From NCBI GenBank assembly GCA_039105265.1, contig JAPFFF010000043.1:1117501-1181500 (forward strand): 64,000 bases of DNA, read 5' to 3'. Under the pieces are notes generated by a model. That model worked only from the letters and a program-made list of their open reading frames with translations. It ran no database searches and was not told the origin of the DNA. The translations under genes and the position numbers were made by a program. This DNA comes from Tritrichomonas musculus. Its lineage: Eukaryota; Parabasalia; Tritrichomonadida; Tritrichomonadidae. Shown in pieces: positions 50,120 to 59,667 of the stretch. Each line of letters begins with the position of its first letter. Position 1 is the stretch's first letter.

Positions 50120-51079
50120 TTAAGTACCAGGCACAAAAGTGACAGTTTGACTTTTGAAAAGTGCGGAATGGATTTCTGTTTCATTTTCGTTGTGCTTTTC
50201 GCATGATTTGATCCACTGATGATTAATTGCATTTTCAATGCTTATTCGGTCCTTCGGCTTTGGCATCAGCATTTTGTTTACGAGGTCCTTCGCCTCGTCT
50301 GAAATCCCGCAATCATCGAGCAGGCCGTAATCCAGGTTGTTCATGACGATAGCCAAAGGGCAAGAATTATCTTTTGGTTTGTAACGAGGTACTGGCAACT
50401 GGCCAGTTAACATCACAAAAAGTGAAATACCAAGTGACCAGATATCAACTGAATTTGTGTAAGGTTTTTTTCGGATGATTTCTGGAGCTGTAAATTCTGG
50501 TGTTCCAACTCCCTGTGATTCTTTTTCGCCTTCTTCATAACGTTTGGCATATCCAAAATCACAGAGAACAATATTGAGTGACTCAGGATTATCATCAAAA
50601 ACTAAAAAATTATCAGGCTTAATGTCTCTGTGCCAAATATTGATTCCATGCAAATATTGGACCGCTTCAAGCATCTGTTTCATCATTGGACTCGCAATAT
50701 CTTCCGGAATTCCACCAGGATAATCATCATGAATTACGGCTTGAAGACTTTGAAATGAAGCTAGTTGTGTAACAATGCATACATATTCTTTGTAGGGAAA
50801 TCGAGCTTCAAGCTGTAGTAATCGCGGACTATTAAATTGCTTCATGAGCGAAATTTCGTTTTTAATCTGTTGAAATTTCCCATCTCGGCGTTTAACAAAT
50901 TTCAGAGCTTTTTTCTGACCATCATTAAGTGTTGATCCTATAAACACAAATGAATTATTTGTTTTACGAATGAGCGTTTCAACTATGTAACCTTCTATCA
51001 TTATACCTTGCTCTGGCAATTTTGTTTCTCCTTCTATGAATAAAGGACCATCAACAACGTCTGAATCAGATAAATCCAT
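50120..51079 (-). CDS. CAMK-type serine/threonine protein kinase
   Basis: 319 residues; the kinase domain fills about 30-290. The glycine-rich loop is degenerate (IRKTNNSFVFIG, no GxGxxG). The ATP-anchoring Lys60 (KKALKFVKRR), HRDIKPDN (150-157), DFG (174-176) and TAPE (197-200) are intact. DIWSLGISLFVMLTGQLPVP and the final INHQWI place it with CAMK-like kinases. No calmodulin-binding or accessory domain is visible. Cytosolic. Initiator TCATT lies 8 nt before the ATG. Confidence 0.92.
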   Translation of the reverse strand: MDLSDSDVVDGPLFIEGETKLPEQGIMIEGYIVETLIRKTNNSFVFIGSTLNDGQKKALKFVKRRDGKFQQIKNEISLMKQFNSPRLLQLEARFPYKEYVCIVTQLASFQSLQAVIHDDYPGGIPEDIASPMMKQMLEAVQYLHGINIWHRDIKPDNFLVFDDNPESLNIVLCDFGYAKRYEEGEKESQGVGTPEFTAPEIIRKKPYTNSVDIWSLGISLFVMLTGQLPVPRYKPKDNSCPLAIVMNNLDYGLLDDCGISDEAKDLVNKMLMPKPKDRISIENAINHQWIKSCEKHNENETEIHSALFKSQTVTFVPGT

Positions 51080-51486
51080 TTTTCAATGATTGAATTCAAT
51101 TAAGATTTCGAAAACCGTTTTTTTAGAAAAAAATCGAATTTCTCAATAACAATTATACTTTCTTCATTTATTGGATGTTTGATTTTAAACGATTCTTAAA
51201 AGAAATTTATCGTTTCAAAAATATCAATATATAGATAGATTAGAAAAAGTAAACATATTTTAAGATAGATTAAATCTAGCAAAAAGCGGAGCTTTCTTGT
51301 TAAAAAACGTTTTCCTTTTTTGAAACACTACAGTATGCAAAATAAAAAAAATAAAAAATATTTCAAAAAATTTTATTAGAGGTCAAAAATTGACCATAAC
51401 GATGGATAAAAATTTAAAAAAAAATTAAATTAACATATATATAAAATAATATATAAAAAAAGTTAAAAAGAAAGAACGAAGAAAAA
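51080..51486. other. intergenic
   Basis: No structure apart from the initiator of the kinase gene. Confidence 0.35.
51085..51089 (-). promoter_or_regulatory. initiator of the CAMK-type kinase gene
   Basis: Minus-strand TCATT, A(+1) at 51087, 8 nt before the ATG. Confidence 0.5.
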
Positions 51487-53397
51487 TTAATCATCACTAA
51501 TTTCATCGAGTCCCTGCAAGCTTGTTTCTACCATGTGGCTCTGTAAGTGTCCGACTGTTTCAGAGAGGTTTCTTTGGGTGGCGCCAAGCTGCGAAATCTT
51601 CCTTCCGAGCTCGTCTATCTGCTGTGACTTAGTAGCGCTATCGATCATCATTTGCTGGATCAAGTTGTCGATCTTGTCTGTCAGTCTGGAGACCTCCAAC
51701 TTTTCGTCGGTAGTGTTATTATTGTTATCGTTGTTGTTGTTATCGTTAGCAAAGTTTGTCTTTGTCTCGGTGAAGTTTGCGCTGAATGTGTTGTTGTTGT
51801 TGTTGTTCATTGATACGCACATTGTGCTGTCAATGAGCTGCTGCTCGAGCTGTCTGTTCTTCTCTTGGAGGAGCGTGTTTGTGTTCTTGACTTTGTTTGC
51901 CATTTTGATGAGCTTTTTGATCTTGGACTGCTTCAGTTGGAGCTCTTCAATCTTCTTGTCTTTCTGGTCAAGGTTGTTCTTCTGGCGAATGATTGTCGAG
52001 TTGTAAATGTTGGTCTTATTAATGTACTTGTTGCACTTGTCGGTCAGTTGCTCGTTCTCGGCTTGAAGGTCTTCTGCGTTCTTCTTTGTTTCTGAATTCT
52101 TCTCAATTAATCGAGAGATAGCGTCACTTTTTTCTTTCAATTGCTGGGTGAGAACTTTCACTTGAGCGTTAAGGTCAACATACTGCTGGGTAAGAGGATC
52201 AGTGGAATTGAGAGGTGACCGTTTATTTTTGAAGTCTGACTGTTTTGGTGAGGACGAGCGTTTGACAGCTTTTTCTTTAACTTCCAGCGGTTGTGAAGTG
52301 ACTTTGGGTGATGACGACCGTTTACTTGTTGACTTTTCTTTGGTTTCCGACGGTTTGCTCGTAGGTTTGTCTTTAGGTGAAATTGAACGCTTTTTGACGG
52401 TTTCACTTTTTGTTTGCTTGCCATTAGTTTGGGTGTCTTTGTCTTCTTTGGGCGATGGTGACCGTTTTCTTAAAACAGGCTTCCGTATCTGGTCTAGGTT
52501 TTCTATCGAGGCGGTTGAGGTCATTTTATCGGCTTTTGGAGTTGATGATCTTTTCTTAATGGTTCGTACTTGCATTTCTTGCGGTTCCTCATTAGGGTCC
52601 TTTTTGGTAGCTTTGGTTGACGATTTGGCAGCTTTTGCGGCTCTGGGCGAAACTGATCGTTTTCTTATGGTTTTGATTGGCTGTGAAACTGGAGTTGAGG
52701 ATGACTTCTTCAATTTCTGGTTTTCATTTCTGAGCTGGTTGATCTTTTGTTGAAGTTTGGCTCTCTCTGATAGAGCTGTATTAATTTCTGAATGTATTTG
52801 TTCGAGTTCTGAGTTATTGTTCTCCTTTTCAGCACGGAGTTGTTCATTTTCTGACTGAAGTTGATTCTCAAGTTCTCCAAATGTAATATCAAGACTTTTT
52901 GTCCTATATTTGTTTAATTGTTCATTTAATTTATCATTTTCTTGAGAGAGCTTCTCTTTTTCTTTCAAGAACTGTTGCTTTTCTTTAAGTAAGTTTTCAA
53001 TTTGAGAAAGGCTTTCTTTTTGTTGATTCGTGTTTTCTGCTTTATAACGATCAAATTCGTCTTGGAGGGTAGAAACCTGCAATTGGAGCTGCTGGACTTG
53101 AAGTTGGTTGACATCGTTTATTCGGGGGATTGAATTATCTCGTGGAGGCCTGTATGATGAATATTTGCGTTCTTGTTCAAGTTGTTGTTTTAATTGAAGG
53201 TTCTGATCTTTTAAGTATTTTATATATCGTGCTGATTTTTGTTCTTGATATAAGGAATTATCATTCCAATTGAGAGAATTCCCATTTTGATTATTTGCGC
53301 AGTCATTATCCTTGTTTGCTGTGTTGTGGTAGACAGAACGTAGAGGATATGACTGTCCTGATGAGTTTTCAGAATATTTGGGCTGAGAAGTGCTCAT
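51487..53397 (-). CDS. coiled-coil protein with a KRSxSP repeat array
   Basis: 636 residues, ATG at 53395-53397. Coiled coils span about residues 50-230 (LKQQLEQERKY; LNEQLNKYRTK; LQQKINQLRNENQKLKKSS) and again about 400-520. Between them, about residues 230-395, lies a basic array of seven (K/R)KRSxSP(K/R) motifs: KKRSSTPKADK, RKRSPSPKEDK, KKRSISPKDK, SKRSSSPKV, VKRSSSPKQ and similar. These look like CDK/MAPK sites or microtubule-binding patches. A run of Asn (NNNNNNT) and a C-terminal amphipathic helix follow. The GC content is clearly above the neighbours. A cytoskeletal or basal-body protein is inferred. Confidence 0.75.
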   Translation of the reverse strand: MSTSQPKYSENSSGQSYPLRSVYHNTANKDNDCANNQNGNSLNWNDNSLYQEQKSARYIKYLKDQNLQLKQQLEQERKYSSYRPPRDNSIPRINDVNQLQVQQLQLQVSTLQDEFDRYKAENTNQQKESLSQIENLLKEKQQFLKEKEKLSQENDKLNEQLNKYRTKSLDITFGELENQLQSENEQLRAEKENNNSELEQIHSEINTALSERAKLQQKINQLRNENQKLKKSSSTPVSQPIKTIRKRSVSPRAAKAAKSSTKATKKDPNEEPQEMQVRTIKKRSSTPKADKMTSTASIENLDQIRKPVLRKRSPSPKEDKDTQTNGKQTKSETVKKRSISPKDKPTSKPSETKEKSTSKRSSSPKVTSQPLEVKEKAVKRSSSPKQSDFKNKRSPLNSTDPLTQQYVDLNAQVKVLTQQLKEKSDAISRLIEKNSETKKNAEDLQAENEQLTDKCNKYINKTNIYNSTIIRQKNNLDQKDKKIEELQLKQSKIKKLIKMANKVKNTNTLLQEKNRQLEQQLIDSTMCVSMNNNNNNTFSANFTETKTNFANDNNNNDNNNNTTDEKLEVSRLTDKIDNLIQQMMIDSATKSQQIDELGRKISQLGATQRNLSETVGHLQSHMVETSLQGLDEISDD

Positions 53398-54288
53398 TTT
53401 GGCGCTTTTTTATTTCCCCGAATAAAAAACAAATTTGTAAAAATTCAATACTTTCTTCTCAAATAAATTTCACTTTTTTTTTATATGATTAAGTGAAATA
53501 AAAAAAGAAACGTCTTTTTTTTAAATAAAGTTTTATTAAATATTTATAAAAATTAAGAATTAAAAATATATTTTATAATTTAAATAAATCGAATTTCTAT
53601 TTTACAATTTAATTATATCATAATATATTCTTTTTATAAGATTTCTAATAAGGTATTTATATAGTTTTTTTGTTTTGATTGTTCAATGATAGGACCATTA
53701 TCTTTCTGAAATAATAAACCTACCAATTAAATTAAAATTGCATCATACTGATAATTATTCATTTAAATATGTTTTATAACAATAAATTATATATTATATT
53801 ATATATATTATTTTAATTATATAAATATTCATTTTATATTCTATTATTTAATGAAGGAAACATCTTTTATTTTGATTAGGAGGTAAAAATTTTTTTATGT
53901 TTCATTGTTTTATCTTTTTTTAAGGATTTATGAATTAATTAATTAATGAATCAAAGTATATATAAGTAATGTCTGATCATATATGTATTGAAATATTTCT
54001 ACTTTTGAATAATTATTTTGAAAGATTTTTTCTCAATTTTGAATTGAAAAAATTATTTTTTCGAATTGATATCCTTAACATACTATCTCCAAAAAAAGGA
54101 GAAACAACAAAATAATGATGCATAATAATTATCAATAAAGAAAAAAAATTTTCAAATTTGAATTGAACTTTCTAAATGTAATGAGCCAATTGAGATAAAT
54201 TTAGCTTTGTGCCCAGGTAGTTTAACATTCTTCTTTTAAATCGTATATCTAATTCTATTGTTTATAAATCAAATAAAAGAAAACTGGA
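53398..54288. other. AT-rich intergenic DNA
   Basis: Long A/T runs; no gene seen. Confidence 0.4.
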
Positions 54289-54388
54289 TTCCAAAAACTG
54301 GACCTCTCAATTTATATGTCGGAAATTCAAAATATTACTTTATAATTTGATAATATTATTTTCTATTTCAGAGGTCCAGTTTTAGGAA
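54289..54388. repeat. 100-bp inverted-repeat element
   Basis: TTCC(A/T)AAAACTGGACCTCT at both ends in inverted orientation (54289-54307 and 54370-54388) around an AT core. Possible MITE; I cannot define a target duplication. Confidence 0.45.
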
Positions 54389-54632
54389 CTTTCAAAAATT
54401 AAGTATATATTGAAAAATTGAATTATTCATCTGATTCACTTGATTAAAAGTATCTATGCTGCTAATAGATGGCGAAATTGGAGCTTGATTTAATTTTGAT
54501 TAGATTGTTGAAAATTCTGTATTGATTGATTCGATTTACTGAATTGCCTGAGCCTATAATACCATTCAAATTTAAAAAAAATCTTTGAAAAAAATTTGGA
54601 GGTCCGATTTTTTGAATTTAGTTTAGTATTTT

Positions 54633-55479
54633 GGCTAATCGTTTTTGATCCCAGACAAAGTTAATCAATTTTGTTCCCAGACAAAGTAAGTCATTTTTTT
54701 TGATCCGCCATATATAAACAAACCTAGTCAAAATAAAAAGAAAACATTTTTTTCATTCTCTCAATTATAAACAATACTCATAATTATTTTTACATCTAAA
54801 TCTCATTATCGATTTCTATCATTTGTCAACTTGATAAACAAATAATCTTTTATAATAAGAAAAATTTAAAAGATCCTAATTCAAGTAATTTGGCTTGTTA
54901 AAAGTCCAGGACTTTAGGACAACCATAGGACTTTAGGACCTGCCAGGACTTGCACTTTTCTCTTAAAATTATTTTGACATATTGGCTTTTCACTATTTTC
55001 AGAAATTTAACTTTATCTTTTGAATTAAAAACTTTAGAACCTATTTTTTTGAAAAGTTATAATTTTTCAAGTAGAAAAACAAATTAAAAAATATTTTAAT
55101 AAATAATTTGCAATATATAACCATTAATAGTTTTTAAACCTTAAAAGAATCCCAAAAATATTTATTATTTTTAAAGATAAAAGTATTTAACAATTGAAAA
55201 AGTTTGTTAGGTCCTAAAAGTACTGGACTTTTAAAGCCTATCAAGTAATAATAATAATAATAATAAAACATTTTTCAAAATGTAGATAATTTAATAAAAT
55301 TATGTGCAAATACATAATAAGAGTTGTAGTAATTATCATTGAAGTTGCAGACGAAATTGCTGAAGGAATTATTGTTAAAGTCTGAAGGTAGTATGTGCCT
55401 TACATAATGCAATTTATAAAATTTGTGATGTTTCATTAATAAATTGACTAACTTTGTCTGAGATCAAAAACGATTAGTC
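54633..55479. mobile_element. 847-bp MITE with 9-bp target duplication (Mutator-like size), host of a nested MITE
   Basis: TAGTATTTT repeats exactly at 54624-54632 and 55480-55488. Terminal inverted repeats G(G/A)CTAATCGTTTTTGATC and onward, CAGACAAAGTTA. No ORF. A second element (54890-55240) lies inside it. Confidence 0.75.
54890..55240. mobile_element. 351-bp MITE nested in the 847-bp MITE
   Basis: TCAAGTAAT repeats exactly at 54881-54889 and 55241-55249 (9 bp). Imperfect terminal inverted repeats share GGCTT, TAAAAGTCCAG and AGGAC. Confidence 0.7.
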
Positions 55480-55490
55480 TAGTATTTTAA

Positions 55491-56277
55491 GGACGTGGTA
55501 GGACCAAATATAATTTGAATTTTATGCGTAAATATCTCCTTAAATAATTTGTTATTGTAGTTCTAAAATATATTATTATATTATATATTTGATATTTATT
55601 AAAATAAATCAATAATAAATGAGATCTCCTATGTATATGAAAGAAAAACATCCAAATTAAAAATGGCATTAAAATGAATAGAACATCAGAACGACTTTAT
55701 TAATCAAAAAATAAATGGTTTTTATTAAATATATACATGCTTGTTCACTTTTCCTATTGACCAAAATTACGCAATTTGAAAAAAAATTTTAAAGATCATC
55801 AATATTCTGAAAAAATTTTGTTATACTTTTTTCTTAAATAGAGTTTAATTTTGGGATATTTGTAAGTTTACTATAATATTATTTATTGCATACATTAAAA
55901 TTCAATTTTAATGAGGAGATAACAAAAGTGTTTTTAGCCATATTCATAACTTTCAAATGAATAGAAGTATGCGAATTCACAAATGTAGCACTTGAACTAT
56001 TAATATATCAAAATTAATCATTTGCTGAATATTTCCTATTGAGTATTTTTTTAATTCATTTACTTTTTTATTCAAAAATTTATACTTCAAAAGGTCCGAT
56101 ATCATGTAAATTGAATGACAGCAAATTGTCTCCTGGGATAATTTTTGAAATTATTGGTAAAATAGTATTATATATTTAAATGTTAATGCAATTTAATTGA
56201 TAAAGTTTTATGATAATAAATATTAAATGAGATATTTTACATACAAAAATGAGATTATATTTGGTCCTACCACGTCC
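55491..56277. mobile_element. 787-bp MITE with TTAA target duplication
   Basis: Terminal inverted repeats GGACGTGGTAGGACCAAATA plus TAAT (24 bp, perfect), flanked by TTAA at 55487-55490 and 56278-56281. No ORF. Same TTAA target type as the Kolobok-like element at 30133. Its left TTAA overlaps the right target duplication of the 847-bp MITE. Confidence 0.75.
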
Positions 56278-56282
56278 TTAAT

Positions 56283-57745
56283 AAAGAGTATCATGTAAAA
56301 AAGTGACGTTTTTGAAATTGATTCTCAAAATAACAAGCCTATACAAAAAACACTTTTGAATCAACTTTTTAATAAAAACGAGCCAGATCAAAGGCAGCTC
56401 GATATTACCAAAGATTTAAAATGTAGCAGTTAAAGAATGCAGTAATGAGACCATCCAGCCATTGATATTTATGCCCAAAAAGAAAATTCGGAATTTCTGT
56501 TTTTCATTGCTTGCGAGAAAGAACAAAGAAATTGTTGAACTTTAAGTGAAGCAACAATAAATGCAGAGAGATAGAGTTATGCACAGCATGCGAATATTCT
56601 TTTAAAGAAACTATTTGATTTTTTATTAACAAAGACAAATATTAAATAAAGCACGAAAGCAAAGCTCGATCATTCACCTTTGAGCATATCTAAAGAAATA
56701 GTTCAGATTTTACTTGAACAACCAGAAATTGATGCAAATAGCTCTTTAGGTAGCAATACAAACATTTTGTTTTATACAATCAAATATTTTAAATTGTTCA
56801 ACTTTTATTAAATCATCCTGATATCGATGCGAATGAGCCATAATCTCAGTTGAAGACAAAGCACAAATAAATGCAGCAATTGCAAATGGTATTAAAGAAG
56901 CAATTAAACTTTTATTAAAAAAAAAAAATCCAAAAATTGATATCAAATCAATTCAGAAAAAACCGAAATAGCTATATTAAAAAATTAAATGCAATTTTGA
57001 TATAAATTTCTAAAGAAATTAAAATTGATTATGAAGGCAAACAAAGTAGATTGTATGAAACAACTGCTTTATAAATAGTTTTTCTTTGGTATATATGAGA
57101 GAAACATTAAAAATATTGGTTTCAAATGATAAAATTGACACCAATTCAAAATCTTTGTGGTGAAAATAAGGCAGAATAGAAAGCGTTATATTCTGCATGT
57201 AATTTGAAGACATCAGTCAGTGGTGAAATTCTTTTATCAGTTAAAAACATTGATATCAATTCAGAATTTATTCTTGTTGGATCTTCATATTATAAAAATA
57301 ATGTTTGTAAAACACCTTTGACTATTCCTTCTAAACATGGATAGACTTCATTCTTTAAATTATTTTTAGCAAATGAAAACATCATCGTTGATGCATTCGC
57401 TGACTTTGATGTAAAAGAAAAATGCACTGCTTTACTTACTGATATTTTGAATAATAGATTTCAAGTCGTTGAAACTTTAAAAATTATTCACTGGCTAAAG
57501 CTGCTCTTCGTTTGGCTGCTGAAAAGAATACTTTGATTAATTATGCATGGGCTTTGCTTTCTAGTTTTAAAATTGAAGCTTCAATTCAATCAATCTTGAA
57601 AGGAAAACTAAGGAGCATTACATATAGCTGCAAATATAGGAAATAGGGAAATAATTTATTTTTTGATAAATCATTAATGAATTGATATCAAAACAAAAAT
57701 TATTATCTTGACTTTGATTTTTTAGAAATAAATGGAAAACTTTTT
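56283..57745 (+). pseudogene. ankyrin-repeat gene, heavily decayed
   Basis: Short ankyrin-like stretches survive in changing frames: EIVQILLEQPEIDANSS at about 56697-56750, AAIANGIKEAIKLLL near 56875, GALHIAANIGNREIIYFLIN near 57610-57680. Stops and shifts separate them throughout. No product is expected. Confidence 0.6.
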
Positions 57746-57749
57746 CATC

Positions 57750-58629
57750 AAACCAAAAATTTATTCGACAATGAGATCAATTATAAATTTATCTGATATA
57801 TATTAATTTTTTTTTTTTTTTTAAAATAATGTATTTATATTGTTTTTATTAATAATCTTAAAATGATAATATTTAAAATATATCCTTTGCAAAAGCTTAA
57901 TGATTTTTTTCTTTTCAAAATTGAATAAAACGATCAAATAATTCTATGAGATTTCACAAAATTAACCATAGCAAATGAATATTTTTTTGTCCCATTTTAA
58001 AATCTTCCAAAACTTTTGAATAAACATCGTTACACTTTTAAAAATATCTTTCAAAATTATTATGCAGGGTTCATTATTTATGAATCATCATAATAAATAT
58101 ATATTGTAATAATGTATAAAAAAAATTTCGTAAATCATTCAAAAAATTATGCATCTTTGATGAAAAATTTTCAAAATTGTCACAAATTATATATAATGTC
58201 AGCATTGAATTGTTGTTTTTATATAAAATCAATATCTTTACATTATGGAATATGTTTAATGATGTATGCAATCTGTGATTTACGAAATTGAAAAAAAATA
58301 ATTTTTGATTGTTTTAATAATCATCCTTTGAAAAATAAAGGGTTCCAATTCAAAATATTCATCTTACATTATGAAAATAATTTTGTTCATAGTTAGGGTT
58401 CATCTTTCTTACTAGATTTTTAATTACAGCTCCAATAAAAAAAAATATTTTTATGAAAGAAAAAAATTCTTTGAAAAACAAAAAGAATTTTTTTTTTTAA
58501 ATAACAACTGAAAACTTGTTCACTTTTTTAACTCAACAAATAAATTGAACTTCATCAATGCAGACCATTAATTATACAGTTAACAACATATTAATCATAC
58601 ATTAGAATACTTTCTTCTTTAAATCTACT
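57750..58629. other. AT-rich intergenic DNA
   Basis: An imperfect inverted repeat around TTTCGTAAATCA (about 58129 and 58277). Nothing else supported. Confidence 0.35.
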
Positions 58630-58800
58630 TTATTCAGTTAACAGCGCAGCAAAGCCAGATATTTGATTTCCTTTGATCTCAGTGTATATTTTAATAGTCG
58701 TTCGCATACAATATACAATGGTTAATGCTAATATGAAAGTCAATGATAAAAACAACATCACCAAAATTTTAATACCACCACTTTCTGATTGCTTGCAATT
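58630..58800 (-). pseudogene. C-terminal remnant of a type I membrane protein
   Basis: The minus strand reads NCKQSESGGIKILVMLFLSL, TFILALTIVYC, then MRTTIKIYTEIKGNQISGFA to a stop at 58630. This is one transmembrane helix plus a short tail, the typical end of trichomonad surface proteins. A stop lies directly upstream in frame (58801), and the ectodomain is not readable. Confidence 0.55.
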
Positions 58801-58801
58801 T

Positions 58802-59640
58802 TAGTGAAGAATATCATCAATGTTATCTCAATGGAAAGCAATAAATAAATAATTTGATAATCAATCTTTCGATCAATACAATTATTACATATGAAAAGTA
58901 GTGAATTGAAAACAATTCTTTAAATTAAAAACAGTGAAGATTATTAACATATTTGAATTGATTTAAAGATTGATAATGACTTTCTTAACTTAAAATTATT
59001 TAATCACCAAAGAATCTTAAAAAATAAGTAAAAATTGATAATCAGACAATATTCGTTCCATTATTACATGATCGTCAATATTAAATCAAATGAATAAAAT
59101 GGTTCCTTTTTGATAATTAGGTATAATTGATTCTCAAAAAATAAAATGAACAAAAAAATATAATGAATTTTATACGAGAAACATATAAATGACAAAAAAA
59201 GAAGAATCGAACATTCCAAAAATTTATTATCAAAATATAATTTAATTTTTTTTATTCGTTCAAGTAATTCAATATATAATTACATTGCGAACCAAAGTAT
59301 TTTCATTTATATCGGAATTTTTACAACAATTTTTTTTTGAATTTTCAATAATACGATAAAATGATTTCCATTGTAAGATAGAAAATTAATTGTTTTTCAA
59401 TATATTTCTTACTTTGTTACAAATGTATTTGAAAATCAAAATATTTATATTTATTTAACAATTTTTCTAAGATTTTTTGCGAATTTCTTATTGTAAGAAA
59501 AATAGTTTTTTTGAGTAATCATTGAATAATTGAGAATAATATAAAATGGTTCTGTTTCAAAAAATTATCTTATGTATCAAAAAAAATATTTTTTGAAAGA
59601 AGATTCAGAGCTTCTGAATTTTTATGTTTTTTTTTTTTGT
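58802..59640. other. intergenic upstream of the large surface protein
   Basis: AT-rich; no gene seen. A possible initiator TCATT lies at 59642-59646. Confidence 0.35.
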
Positions 59641-59667
59641 TTCATTTCCTATTTTACTGTTTCAAAG

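Noticed and set aside
52202-52753. 183-residue plus-strand frame
   Set aside because: Antisense of the KRSxSP array of the coiled-coil gene; its repetitiveness is inherited from that gene.
59572-59667. Earlier ATG for the large surface protein
   Set aside because: It would put 32 residues before a good signal peptide; the ATG at 59668 fits secretion better.
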